A DNA stretch of 64,000 bases, taken from assembly GCA_910578395.1 (NCBI GenBank), contig CAJTPZ010000001.1:62001-126000 (forward strand). The letters run 5' to 3'. The DNA is from an uncultured Muribaculaceae bacterium. Its GTDB lineage: Bacteria > Bacteroidota > Bacteroidia > Bacteroidales > Muribaculaceae. Positions within the stretch are counted from its first letter, which is position 1, and every line of letters begins with the position of its first letter. Made by a program: the position numbers and the translations under genes. This document shows positions 38,754-47,991 of this stretch, piece after piece. Under the pieces are notes generated by a model. It was not told where the DNA came from. It saw only the letters and a list, made by a program, of their open reading frames with translations, and ran no database searches.

Positions 38754-39390
38754 ACTTGATCATCTGCTTGATTTCATAGAAAATCCCGAGCGGTACACTG
38801 CGGAAGAAGCCGACAGACTACTCGCCGATCCCGAAATAAGGAGTCTGTACAATACTATAGCAGAAACCTCATCTGCTCTATATGCCGACACAGACGCTCC
38901 CGACATCAACAAAGAGTGGCTGATATTCAACCGTCGACGGCTCAAGCATCATAAGCCCAAACGGACCCACCGCAATGTAGCGGCCATTCTGATCCCACTT
39001 ATAACCATGACGGCTTTTGCGGCCGGATTAGGAATAAGTCTGGTAATCACCAAAAACAACAACACAAAAACAGATGTCTCCACTGTGACTGTAGATAAAA
39101 CAGCTGACTCTGCCGGAAATATGACCGCTGAAATTATTGATACCGATTCAATAAGACCGCGACCTCAGACAATCATATTCGAGAACCAGCCACTGAACAT
39201 CATAATTGGTCAGATATCATCGAATTATGGGCTCAAATACGGGCTCGACTCTCCCAAAAGCGCAGATCTGCGCATGTATCTCAAATGGAACACCACCGCT
39301 CCAATCGAAGATGTGGTGAACACTCTGAACTCTTTTGAGCAAATCGAGATCAGACTCCTCGGTGATTCACTATCAGTTGGAATACAATGA
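38746..39390 (+). CDS. Anti-sigma factor with DUF4974 domain
   Basis: A 214-residue membrane protein. Residues 1-78 are the cytoplasmic sigma-binding part, basic near the membrane (RRRLKHHKPKRTHR), about 79-102 is the single membrane helix, and about 143-214 is a periplasmic DUF4974 domain (FENQPLNIIIGQIS), an STN-like fold. It lacks a full FecR domain; FecR-type proteins of Bacteroidota usually exceed 300 residues, so this is a short version. It would hold the sigma factor until the receptor signals. It overlaps the sigma gene by 8 bases and the receptor gene by 4. Confidence 0.82.
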   Translation: MDKLDHLLDFIENPERYTAEEADRLLADPEIRSLYNTIAETSSALYADTDAPDINKEWLIFNRRRLKHHKPKRTHRNVAAILIPLITMTAFAAGLGISLVITKNNNTKTDVSTVTVDKTADSAGNMTAEIIDTDSIRPRPQTIIFENQPLNIIIGQISSNYGLKYGLDSPKSADLRMYLKWNTTAPIEDVVNTLNSFEQIEIRLLGDSLSVGIQ

Positions 39391-41933
39391 AAAGAACCCT
39401 ATCAGTTGCATGCGTCGTCATGCTTGCCATTGTTGCCTCTGCAACGACATTCAAATATGATTTCAGATCTAAGCCTCTGTCGGAAGTTCTTGTCAGAATC
39501 GGCGACGACCACCCCGAAATCGATATTGCTTTTATATATAACCAACTTGAAGACTATAAAGTAACCGCTACTGTCGAAACCGACAATGCCGTCGAGGCTT
39601 TTCGCGCTATCATAGCCCGCATACCTGTCTCAATGACCATATCCGGGCAGCGATTTGTTTTTGAAGCATTACAGGAAGGTAAATTCTGCTATCGCGGCCG
39701 TGCAGTCGATGACAAATCGGAAGCCGTACCCTACGCTACTGTAATGCTACTGTCTCCCGTAGATTCCACCGTCATAACCTACGGAATCACAGGCGTTGAC
39801 GGACGATTTGAAATTCCATGCGACACCCGCGATGTCATCGCCAAATTAAGTTGCATCGGATTTATGACTACCTACAGTCAATTGCATCAATTCAACACTG
39901 GGGACATAGAGATGCATCTCAATCCGGTCATGATCGGATCTGTCACAGTCAAAGCCGATGAATCGCTGCTATTTGCCGACAAAAGCGTATTCATCCCTCA
40001 AAAACGCCATAAGAGCGCCTCACAGACAGGCTATGATCTGCTCAACCGCATGGCCATCCCGCAACTCAGACACGGCGAAGGCAATGCCGTCAAAACTGTC
40101 AGCGGCCAGGATGTGGCCGTCTATATCGACTCCGTACCCGCTTCGGCGAACGACATAAAAAACATGCGCATTTCCGACGTGCTGCGCGTCGAATACTACG
40201 ACTACCCCTCCGATCCACATTTCGTCGGCAACGCGCACGTAGTAAACTTCATCACTGTCCAGTACAGCCACGGCGGATATATCAAGGCAATGGGTATCGA
40301 AAACTATTTCGAGGGCACAAGCGGACAGGCTTCACTCAACGGCAAGCTACAGATCCGCCGCATGACCTATGACATCGGCGGAGGCGCATACTACAGCAAC
40401 TGCGACCACGCCGTCGGGGCCGACCAGACAGAGACATTCCGTCTACCACAGCCCGACGGCTCTGTAAGAGTCTTTGAGCGTCACTCGCAAACACTATCGT
40501 CGCGCGAAAAGACCAACTCATTCTGGGCCACAGCCAAGGCAACCTATAAATCACAAAACGCCATGATCACAAATACGGTTTCGGTCGACAGTTGGAACCA
40601 TCCCGAGGCTAACCAGACGGGCAACGTGACATACTCGCCAGAAATCATGGAGACATCACGATACACCAACCGCGCTTCCGACGACAACCGGTCTGTCATC
40701 TACAACGGTCAAATGGTATTCACTATGCCGCACGGCAACTCGCTATCTCTGTCGCCAAGATACGCCAACACACATACGACCCAGAACTTCCTGTACAGCG
40801 AGGGCGATTTTACGCCGATCGCAAGCTCCGCTATCGACAAGACCAACCTTGCACAAATGCTCGTACAATACACCCACGACTTCGGCAGCGCCGGTAGTAT
40901 CACCCCTATGGCAATGTACCGTTTCACCGGCAACCGCATACGCTATTCCGGTACTGTCGACAAATATGACCGCGCAAACACGTCGCTCTTCAACACCGGT
41001 ATCAATTATTCGCTAAAGACAAAGAAACTATACACTCTCATCGGCATTGGCTGGATATGGAACCGTTTTGGACTCAACGACATCAGGGAGACATCGTCAA
41101 AGCCGTGGGTAGACCTGAGTCTGAATTACGCATTCAGCGGCAAAAGCTCGGCCAACATCACATTCCATTACTCCACATGGCCTGCCGAAGCCAACCTCAA
41201 GAGCGAGACCGTACTTCAGTCATCACCTCTGATGTATTACACCGGCAATCCGGCGCTAAATCCTAAAAAATCCTATGATATATGGGGGCAATACATTCTT
41301 CTGCCTACGTCAAAGCTTAAATTGTCAGCTTTCGGCTATGCATGGATTGTTGGCAACCGCTACGCCTATGTCTATGAGGCACGCCCCGAGTCGATCCTGC
41401 GCACCATACGCCAGCCTATCGGCAGTTTCACATCGGTCAACTATGGTGTCAACGCCTCGCTATCCCTTTTCGGCTCCAGCCTTCAGATCTCGGGCAGTCT
41501 TTCGCAGAACTATGTGAAAGACACCGCCCCCTTCGACTACTCCCGTTTCAGCCTATCGGGCTCGCTCGAAGCCTTCTACTACCACGGCAACTTCTACTAC
41601 GGAGCCTGCTACACCTCCGATTCCTCAAGTGCTCCAAGCTCCATGTCGGGCATCTGGATGACTCAAAAAGGTTTTTGGTGGCTTCAGGCCGGATGGGGCA
41701 ACAACAATCTCAACATCCGCCTTTTCCTGAAAAACCTCGACCGATGGGGATGGCGCGGCAACCGCGAAGTCCTCAACACCGCCAGTTACTCTATGCAGCG
41801 GCGCGAGTTCACTACATCAAACCACGCACTGTTTCAGATCACCGCTACCTACACATTCGGGTTCGGCAAAAAAGTAGAACGTGGCAACGAAGCATCAAAA
41901 CTCCAGGGTGCAGGATCGGCAATCCTCAAATAA
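39387..41933 (+). CDS. TonB-receptor-like outer-membrane protein with N-terminal STN domain
   Basis: An 848-residue exported protein. After the signal peptide (about 1-19) comes an STN domain (about 22-95, YDFRSKPLSEVLVRIG), a carboxypeptidase D regulatory-like domain (about 97-172), a plug-like region (about 195-275), and a beta barrel to near 835. STN domains contact anti-sigma factors in the periplasm, fitting the preceding genes. It is shorter than SusC proteins (about 1000 residues), no SusD follows and no obvious TonB box was seen. It may import or merely sense its ligand. The barrel is followed by an about 14-residue polar tail, so the last strand is not at the very end. Confidence 0.83.
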   Translation: MKRTLSVACVVMLAIVASATTFKYDFRSKPLSEVLVRIGDDHPEIDIAFIYNQLEDYKVTATVETDNAVEAFRAIIARIPVSMTISGQRFVFEALQEGKFCYRGRAVDDKSEAVPYATVMLLSPVDSTVITYGITGVDGRFEIPCDTRDVIAKLSCIGFMTTYSQLHQFNTGDIEMHLNPVMIGSVTVKADESLLFADKSVFIPQKRHKSASQTGYDLLNRMAIPQLRHGEGNAVKTVSGQDVAVYIDSVPASANDIKNMRISDVLRVEYYDYPSDPHFVGNAHVVNFITVQYSHGGYIKAMGIENYFEGTSGQASLNGKLQIRRMTYDIGGGAYYSNCDHAVGADQTETFRLPQPDGSVRVFERHSQTLSSREKTNSFWATAKATYKSQNAMITNTVSVDSWNHPEANQTGNVTYSPEIMETSRYTNRASDDNRSVIYNGQMVFTMPHGNSLSLSPRYANTHTTQNFLYSEGDFTPIASSAIDKTNLAQMLVQYTHDFGSAGSITPMAMYRFTGNRIRYSGTVDKYDRANTSLFNTGINYSLKTKKLYTLIGIGWIWNRFGLNDIRETSSKPWVDLSLNYAFSGKSSANITFHYSTWPAEANLKSETVLQSSPLMYYTGNPALNPKKSYDIWGQYILLPTSKLKLSAFGYAWIVGNRYAYVYEARPESILRTIRQPIGSFTSVNYGVNASLSLFGSSLQISGSLSQNYVKDTAPFDYSRFSLSGSLEAFYYHGNFYYGACYTSDSSSAPSSMSGIWMTQKGFWWLQAGWGNNNLNIRLFLKNLDRWGWRGNREVLNTASYSMQRREFTTSNHALFQITATYTFGFGKKVERGNEASKLQGAGSAILK

Positions 41934-42174
41934 ATCAGAATTATAAAGATCTGAATAAGCCCGTTTTTCGATTGCCTAAGTCTTGATCCCTTGGCTACAT
42001 GATTTCGGAGCCACCGACAAAAATGACATAATCTTCCAGTCTTCCGGGAGTCTTATCACGACAGGAGAATGATTTTACAGTTTACGGCTTCGTCATTTCA
42101 ATGCTTATAAATTATTGATAAAAATTTCTTGAATTTTAGCAAAAAAACGCATCAGGCGTTCGCTGTAAAATATT
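41934..42174. other. Intergenic stretch before the AspT/YbjL-type transporter
   Basis: About 240 AT-rich bases after the receptor gene. Only a weak 5-bp hairpin at 41937-41960 near a TTTTT was seen; no gene or strong terminator. Confidence 0.4.
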
Positions 42175-42182
42175 TATCTTTG
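42175..42182 (+). promoter_or_regulatory. -7 element for the transporter operon
   Basis: TATCTTTG, a match to TAnnTTTG, 75 bases before the start codon, leaving a leader that contains the hairpin at 42196-42229. Confidence 0.6.
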
Positions 42183-42195
42183 CACCACAATTCAG

Positions 42196-42240
42196 GTGGC
42201 GGCTATGCCAAATGTGCGATAGTCGCCACAACGCTTTTTA
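42196..42240 (+). promoter_or_regulatory. Leader hairpin, possible attenuator
   Basis: An 11-bp stem with one G-U pair (42196-42206 with 42219-42229), 12-base loop, then AACGCTTTTT. It lies between promoter and start codon, so it has the form of a terminator inside the 5' leader. Confidence 0.5.
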
Positions 42241-42256
42241 AAATACAGCAACTTAG

Positions 42257-43909
42257 ATGGACATAATCAGTCTTTTAGCGCCCGGCAACGTCTCACTGGC
42301 CAGCACCATTGCACTTTACTCGTTTGTAATAGCCGCAGGTATCTGGCTTGGCAAGATCAAGATCGGAGGTGTATCACTCGGAGTTACATTCGTTCTTTTC
42401 GCAGGCATCATCATGGGGCACTTCGGATATACCGTCGACGGAAATGTCCTGAAGTTTGTGCGTGAATTTGGTCTGATAATCTTCATTTTCGCTATTGGCC
42501 TGCAAGTAGGTCCAAGCTTTTTTTCTTCGTTCAAACAAGGAGGTGTCAGGCTCAATCTGCTTGCTGTACTTGGCATAGCCCTCAATGCGGCTATAGTCAT
42601 CGTAATCTTCCTAATAGAAAGAGGAGACACTTCGATTTCGGCTCTTGTGGGAATCATGTCGGGAGCTGTGACAAACACTCCGGGGCTGGCTGCGGCACAA
42701 CAGACGGTCAACTCGGTTGATGACGCCAACCTGATGGCCATGGGATATGCGGCAGCATACCCGCTCGGCGTCGTAGGCATTATAGCTTCCATGTTCATCA
42801 TCAAAGGTATCTTCCGCATAAAGATCGAAGATGAAATTGCCGAGATCGAAGCCGAACGCGACAATTCCCAACTCAAGCCACACCTCGTGACAATGGAGGT
42901 GACAAACCAGCTCGTCGCCGGAAAATCACTTGCCGAACTGCACGATATAATACAATGTAACTTTGTGATTTCTCGCCTAATGACCACTTCAGGCGAACTA
43001 ATAATTCCGGTATCCACGACAAAGCTATCGCTTGGCGACAAGGTTTTCATCGTGATGTCGACCAACGACGAGCACCGATTCAAGGCCATTCTCGGACGCA
43101 TCATCGAGATGGACTGGGAGCAGGCTTCGCCTGCCTCGGTTGTAAGCCGCCGCATTGTGATCACCAAAAGCAAATACGACGGAATATCGCTCGGTCAGCT
43201 ACGTCTACACAATGGCTATCACCTGAATGCGACGCGTGTTAACCGCGCCGGTGTGGATCTGCTGGCATCTGCCAACCTGCGCCTGCAAATGGGTGACCGC
43301 ATAACTGTAGTCGGCACACTCAACGATATCGAACGGCTTGCCGTAAAACTCGGCAACTCGATGAAACGTCTTGATCATCCGAATCTCATCACAATTTTTA
43401 TCGGAGTGCTTTTCGGTATAATTCTCGGCTCTATCGACATGGGCTACGGCATGAAGCTCGGTCTTGCCGGCGGCCCGCTTGTTGTCGCTATCCTGCTTAG
43501 CCGCTTCGGATACCGCCTGAAGCTCGTGACCTATACCTCGTCGGCTGCCTCGATGATGCTGCGCGAACTTGGTATATGTCTATTCCTTGCATCTGTAGGC
43601 ATTTCTGCAGGACAAGGATTTGTAGATACCGTGTTCAACCCGACCGGCATGTGGTGGGTAATATGGGGATTCATCATCACAGTAGTGCCTCTGATCATCA
43701 TCGGATGCATCGCACGCGGTGTTTTCAAAATCAATTATCTATCGATAATGGGTCTGATGTCGGGCGGCTATACCGATCCCCCGGCACTTGCCTACGGCAC
43801 AAACTCAACAGCCAATGACGCTCCGGCCGTGGCATATTCTACGGTTTATCCGCTCACGATGTTTATGCGAGTAGTCATTGCACAGGTGCTTATCCTATGC
43901 TTTTTATAA
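42257..43909 (+). CDS. AspT/YbjL-type putative transporter with RCK_C domains
   Basis: A 550-residue inner-membrane protein: five or so helices (about 10-185), two TrkA-C (RCK_C) domains in the middle (about 210-375), and a second helix bundle (about 380-550). The two membrane halves are related: SGAVTNTPGLAAAQQ in the first and SGGYTDPPALAYGTN in the second mark the duplicated motif of the AAE (aspartate:alanine exchanger) family. Substrate is uncertain: family members exchange aspartate/alanine or succinate, but most are untested. The esterase gene follows 14 bases later. Confidence 0.88.
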   Translation: MDIISLLAPGNVSLASTIALYSFVIAAGIWLGKIKIGGVSLGVTFVLFAGIIMGHFGYTVDGNVLKFVREFGLIIFIFAIGLQVGPSFFSSFKQGGVRLNLLAVLGIALNAAIVIVIFLIERGDTSISALVGIMSGAVTNTPGLAAAQQTVNSVDDANLMAMGYAAAYPLGVVGIIASMFIIKGIFRIKIEDEIAEIEAERDNSQLKPHLVTMEVTNQLVAGKSLAELHDIIQCNFVISRLMTTSGELIIPVSTTKLSLGDKVFIVMSTNDEHRFKAILGRIIEMDWEQASPASVVSRRIVITKSKYDGISLGQLRLHNGYHLNATRVNRAGVDLLASANLRLQMGDRITVVGTLNDIERLAVKLGNSMKRLDHPNLITIFIGVLFGIILGSIDMGYGMKLGLAGGPLVVAILLSRFGYRLKLVTYTSSAASMMLRELGICLFLASVGISAGQGFVDTVFNPTGMWWVIWGFIITVVPLIIIGCIARGVFKINYLSIMGLMSGGYTDPPALAYGTNSTANDAPAVAYSTVYPLTMFMRVVIAQVLILCFL

Positions 43910-43923
43910 ACCTTGAATAAACC

Positions 43924-44712
43924 ATGAAAAAAATCCTTACACTCTTTTGCTGCGCGATCTCACTCTGCGCACAGGCTGTCAAACCTGAAGAAGGACATAA
44001 AATCAATCTTTCATCAGGAGCCGAAATGACAATTTTCTCTCCCGAGAAACCCGATGGCCGTGTGGTGGTGGCTTATCCGGGAGGTGGCTATGCTTTTGTT
44101 TCGCTCGGCAATGAAGGTTTTGATGCCACAGAGTGGATGCTTGACCACAATATAACCTATGCTGTAGTGAACTACACTCTTCCCGACGGCAACCGCAATC
44201 TGCCGCTAAACGATGCATGGGAAGCCATCAGACTCATCAAATCACAAGCCAAAGAGCTCAACATCGACCCCAAAAAAGTAGGCGTCATGGGATCGTCGGC
44301 CGGAGGGCACCTCGCAGCTACCGTCTCAACCATCGCACCTGATCCGGAGTCTCGACCGGCTTTTACAATACTGCTGTACCCCGTGATATCAATGTGGGAC
44401 AATGAAAACGTACATAAGGGTTCACGAGATAATCTTCTGGGCAAAAATGCCGATCAGAATACACTTCGCCACTATTCTCCCGATCTCAGGGTCGACTCCG
44501 TGACACCTCCGGCATTCATCGTTCTCTGTGGAGATGATGACATAGTTGAGCCAATAAATGGCATCAGATACTATCTTGCACTTCAGGAAAAAGACATAAA
44601 CGCATCAATCCATATATATCCGACCGGCAACCACGGTTTCGGATGGCTTGACCGCCCGTTCCGCCAGCAATGGACTGAAGACCTCGCCTATTGGCTCGAC
44701 ACACTGAAATAA
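43924..44712 (+). CDS. Secreted alpha/beta-hydrolase (esterase-like)
   Basis: A 262-residue hydrolase with a signal peptide (about 1-18). The oxyanion segment is AYPGGGY (50-56) and the nucleophile elbow GSSAGG holds Ser125. The Asp lies in CGDDDIVEP and the His in TGNHGFGW, completing the triad. The fold fits the BD-FAE/acetyl-xylan-esterase-like group of Bacteroidota, which remove acetyl or other ester groups from glycans; the exact ester is not known. It sits between the transporter (14-base gap) and a VOC protein (26-base gap). Confidence 0.88.
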   Translation: MKKILTLFCCAISLCAQAVKPEEGHKINLSSGAEMTIFSPEKPDGRVVVAYPGGGYAFVSLGNEGFDATEWMLDHNITYAVVNYTLPDGNRNLPLNDAWEAIRLIKSQAKELNIDPKKVGVMGSSAGGHLAATVSTIAPDPESRPAFTILLYPVISMWDNENVHKGSRDNLLGKNADQNTLRHYSPDLRVDSVTPPAFIVLCGDDDIVEPINGIRYYLALQEKDINASIHIYPTGNHGFGWLDRPFRQQWTEDLAYWLDTLK

Positions 44713-44738
44713 TCCCACGATCAGAGCAAACCTACATC

Positions 44739-45656
44739 ATGTCAATAAAACAGATTCTGCTTGCAGCAGCGTTTTTACCAAACATGCTGTCTGCACAGAC
44801 TACACCAGAACGTCCGCCCATCACCGGCATAGCACATGCCGCGATATATTGCTCGGATGTGGATGCCACACGTAACTATCTTAAAGACTATTTCGGATTT
44901 GACGAGTCGATAAAATACGACAACCCTGACGGATCGACAAAACTTTCGGCACTTAAAATCAACGAGCGACAGATCATCGAGCTTTTCCCTGAAAAAGAAG
45001 CCGACAGCGACCGACTGCTCCACTATGCAATAGAAACCACCGATGCCGAAGGAATGCGCCGTTACCTGAAAGCAAATGGTTATGATGTGCCGGACAAAGT
45101 GGACAAGATCGACATGGGAATCATAAACTTCTTCATGACTGACCCTACCGGCCATTTACTTGAGTTTGTACAATACACCGATGACGGTGATTTCGGCCGC
45201 ACGCGCGGATTGTATCTGTCGAATGCACGTGTATCCAACCACATGAGTCATCTCGGATTCTATGTGCCTGACAGAGAAAAGGCAGAAGATTTTTTCTGCA
45301 ATACCCTCGGATTCCTGTCGGAATGGAAAGGTGGACCGGAACCCGGCAAAGTACAATGGATACTGCTGCGCACTCCTGAGGGTGATGATGCAATCGAACT
45401 GATACTAAGCGACAATGAGACTCCATCAAAAGAAGAACTGCTTTTTGACAATCATATATGTCTGGAAGTGATCAACCTTGAAAACACTCTCGAGACGCTG
45501 TCAAAACGTGAATTTCCAGACAACGTGCCTGTTCCAGGAAAGCTATCGCTAACAAAAAGCAAAATAAGAATGATCAACTACGCATTGCCCGACGGTACGC
45601 GTTTTGAACTGATGGAAGAACAGCCGTATGACAACATAAAGGCTGAGTCTCTCTGA
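44739..45656 (+). CDS. Exported double VOC (glyoxalase-fold) protein
   Basis: A 305-residue protein with a signal peptide (about 1-20, MSIKQILLAAAFLPNMLSAQ) and two vicinal oxygen chelate domains (about 28-150 and 165-300). Candidate metal ligands include His in ITGIAHAAIYC, Glu in LLEFVQY and Glu in RFELMEEQ. VOC proteins act as lyases, isomerases or dioxygenases; the reaction is not readable here. The start at 44739 gives a proper signal peptide; the frame extends 16 codons upstream into the esterase gene. Periplasmic VOC proteins next to an exported esterase are an uncommon pair. Confidence 0.83.
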   Translation: MSIKQILLAAAFLPNMLSAQTTPERPPITGIAHAAIYCSDVDATRNYLKDYFGFDESIKYDNPDGSTKLSALKINERQIIELFPEKEADSDRLLHYAIETTDAEGMRRYLKANGYDVPDKVDKIDMGIINFFMTDPTGHLLEFVQYTDDGDFGRTRGLYLSNARVSNHMSHLGFYVPDREKAEDFFCNTLGFLSEWKGGPEPGKVQWILLRTPEGDDAIELILSDNETPSKEELLFDNHICLEVINLENTLETLSKREFPDNVPVPGKLSLTKSKIRMINYALPDGTRFELMEEQPYDNIKAESL

Positions 45657-45683
45657 TCCGGCCAACTATCGCAACAACACTCC

Positions 45684-47492
45684 ATGGCTATATTAATGCA
45701 GATTGACCGCCTCACCAAAAGTGTGGGCGACCGTATGCTGTTCTCTGATGTCACTGTCGGGATATCGGAAGGTGACAAAATCGGTCTCATAGCCAAAAAC
45801 GGCACCGGAAAAACGACTTTACTCCGATGTATAACTGGTATCGAAAGTGCCGATTCCGGTACAGTTGTCAAACGTGACGGTCTTACGATAGGATTTCTTG
45901 AACAGGCACCACACTTCGACGATGGGGCCACGATCACAACCGAGGCCGCCCGTATCGCGGATGAAGCCATAGAAAAAGGAACTCATAGTGATGACGCACA
46001 GGAGCTTGCTGGTCAATTTATAAGACTTGTAGACCAACTTGGAGAAAACCGTCGCGATTTTCCACTTGAAAAGATGTCGGGCGGACAACGCAAACGTGTG
46101 GCACTCGCCGCAGTGCTTGCATCCAACCCTCAGGTGATAATACTCGACGAACCTACCAACCACCTCGACATTCCCACTGTCGAATGGCTGGAGTCATATC
46201 TGCGGCGTACAAGGTCGGCACTGCTCATGGTCACACACGACCGGTATTTTCTCGACCGTGTGACCAATCAAATAATAGAGATCGACGGTACCCAACTATA
46301 CACCTATAACGGCAATTTCGATTATTATCTGCGTCGGCGTGCCGAACGCATCGAGGCCATGACTGCCGACCTCGCGCGCTCGCGCAACACTCTGCGGCGT
46401 GAGCAGGAATGGATGAACCGACAACCTCAGGCACGTGCCGGAAAGGCAAAATTCCGCATCGACGCTTTTCATGAACTGAAATCGCATACACGGTCGATCG
46501 ATCTGCGAGAGAAAAATGTTGAGCTCAATGTAAAATCAACCTATATCGGCTCAAAGATTTTTGAGGCCAAAGGTGTGACCAAACGCTTTGGCGAAAAGCT
46601 CATACTCGATGACTTCACATACACTTTCTCTCGCTATGAGAAAGTAGGAATAATTGGTCCAAACGGAGCCGGTAAATCAACATTCATAAAACTCCTGCAA
46701 GGCATCATCGCTCCTGACAGCGGAGAATGGAATCTTGGAGAGACGGTACGGTTCGGCTATTATTGTCAGGAAGGCCTGTCGCTTGATCAGAATAAAACCG
46801 TAGCCGATGCAGTCACAGAGTTGGCAGAAGATATAGTCATAAACGGCGGACAGCATTTCTCGCCAATGCAGTTTCTGCAGAAATTTCTGTTTTCGCCTGC
46901 CGACCAACGCAAAAAAATATCAACCCTCAGCGGTGGCGAACGCAGTCGTCTGCATCTTGCCACAGTGCTCATGCAATCGCCGAATTTCCTGATACTTGAC
47001 GAGCCTACCAATGATCTTGACATAATTACATTAGGCATACTCGAAGAATATCTGAGTGAATTCAAAGGATGTGCTATTATCGTCAGCCACGACCGCTTTT
47101 TCCTTGATACGACAGTCGATCACCTTTTTGTGATGGAAGGCAACGGCACTGTACTTGATTTTCCCGGCACCTATACAGAATATGCGCAAATGCGAGACAG
47201 CCGCCGAAAACAAGAAAGTGCTGATAACACCGAAAGCAAAACAAACAGTTTCACCGCAACCCGACAGTCAAACCGGCCACCGAAACTGTCGTTCAAGGAG
47301 CGCAAAGAACTTGAGCAGCTCACAACTGACATAGATGCCCTATCCATAGAAAAGAAGACGCTCGAGGCTGTTTTCAACGGCACACAAAGCGATGAACGTG
47401 ATATTTCGGCTCTTGCCGCGCGCTACAAAGAAATCACCGAAATACTTGATGAAAAAGAGCTGAGATGGCTTGAATTGTCAGAAAAAGAATAA
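45684..47492 (+). CDS. ABC-F family ATPase (Uup-like)
   Basis: A 602-residue soluble protein with two ABC ATPase domains and no membrane domain. Walker A motifs are GLIAKNGTGKTT (about 34-45) and GIIGPNGAGKST; signature motifs are MSGGQRKRV and LSGGERSRL; Walker B regions are ILDEPTNHLD and ILDEPTNDLD. The linker between the two domains binds ribosomal tRNA sites in this class, and the charged C-terminal coiled coil (about 530-600) is typical of Uup. ABC-F proteins relieve stalled ribosomes. It ends the operon begun at 42257. Confidence 0.92.
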   Translation: MAILMQIDRLTKSVGDRMLFSDVTVGISEGDKIGLIAKNGTGKTTLLRCITGIESADSGTVVKRDGLTIGFLEQAPHFDDGATITTEAARIADEAIEKGTHSDDAQELAGQFIRLVDQLGENRRDFPLEKMSGGQRKRVALAAVLASNPQVIILDEPTNHLDIPTVEWLESYLRRTRSALLMVTHDRYFLDRVTNQIIEIDGTQLYTYNGNFDYYLRRRAERIEAMTADLARSRNTLRREQEWMNRQPQARAGKAKFRIDAFHELKSHTRSIDLREKNVELNVKSTYIGSKIFEAKGVTKRFGEKLILDDFTYTFSRYEKVGIIGPNGAGKSTFIKLLQGIIAPDSGEWNLGETVRFGYYCQEGLSLDQNKTVADAVTELAEDIVINGGQHFSPMQFLQKFLFSPADQRKKISTLSGGERSRLHLATVLMQSPNFLILDEPTNDLDIITLGILEEYLSEFKGCAIIVSHDRFFLDTTVDHLFVMEGNGTVLDFPGTYTEYAQMRDSRRKQESADNTESKTNSFTATRQSNRPPKLSFKERKELEQLTTDIDALSIEKKTLEAVFNGTQSDERDISALAARYKEITEILDEKELRWLELSEKE

Positions 47493-47529
47493 CAGACATC
47501 TTTTTTAGAAATATTTTTTATGATTTTTC

Positions 47530-47561
47530 TTGCATGGAACCAAGATTAAGAATTATATTTA
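47530..47561 (+). promoter_or_regulatory. Promoter of the HU gene
   Basis: TTG at 47530-47532 and TATATTTA at 47554-47561, 21 bases apart; one mismatch from the -7 consensus. Confidence 0.5.
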
Positions 47562-47600
47562 CGCATTAAAATCTTTTTTAATGTTATCACCCAAACAATT

Positions 47601-47873
47601 ATGAATAAAACTGAACTTGTAAACGCCATTTCGGAAAAAGCCGGGCTCACAAAGGCTCAGTCGAAAGACGCACTGGACGCAGTTATCGCATCCATCTCGG
47701 AGGCTCTCGTTGCCAATGATAAAGTAGCACTCATCGGTTTCGGAACATTCTCTGTAGCAGAGAAAGCCGCACGCACCGGTGTCAACCCAGCAACAAAGCA
47801 GAAGATCGAAATTCCTGCCCGTAAAGTCGTTAAATTCAAAGCCGGTTCAGAGCTTACCGACGCTGTGAAGTAA
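47601..47873 (+). CDS. HU-family DNA-binding protein
   Basis: A 90-residue histone-like protein of standard length. The N-terminus MNKTELVNAISEKAGLTKAQ, the GFGTFSV turn, and the arm with GVNPATKQKIEIPARKV match HU, which bends DNA without sequence preference and organises the nucleoid. It has its own promoter and terminator. Confidence 0.96.
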   Translation: MNKTELVNAISEKAGLTKAQSKDALDAVIASISEALVANDKVALIGFGTFSVAEKAARTGVNPATKQKIEIPARKVVKFKAGSELTDAVK

Positions 47874-47896
47874 TAATCGCCAATACTGACGATCCA

Positions 47897-47921
47897 GGAG
47901 CCTTTCAGGCTCTATGATTTT
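47897..47921 (+). terminator. Rho-independent terminator after HU
   Basis: A 6-bp stem GAGCCT/AGGCTC with a 3-base loop and a T-rich end. Confidence 0.6.
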
Positions 47922-47935
47922 CACAACAGATACAC

Positions 47936-47980
47936 AGAGCGTTCCCCATGCAACTGATATTTCAGTTGACGGAACGCTCT
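47936..47980. repeat. Long two-part hairpin between convergent genes
   Basis: Outer 10-bp arms AGAGCGTTCC/GGAACGCTCT and inner 7-bp arms CAACTGA/TCAGTTG. It lacks a T run on either side but may act as a transcript 3' end for HU or the CYTH gene. Confidence 0.55.
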
Positions 47981-47991
47981 TTCAGTATATC

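Noticed and set aside
42316-43173. A 285-codon open frame on the minus strand
   Set aside because: Shadow of the AspT/YbjL-type transporter gene; low-complexity Ser/Ile/Met composition, no domain.
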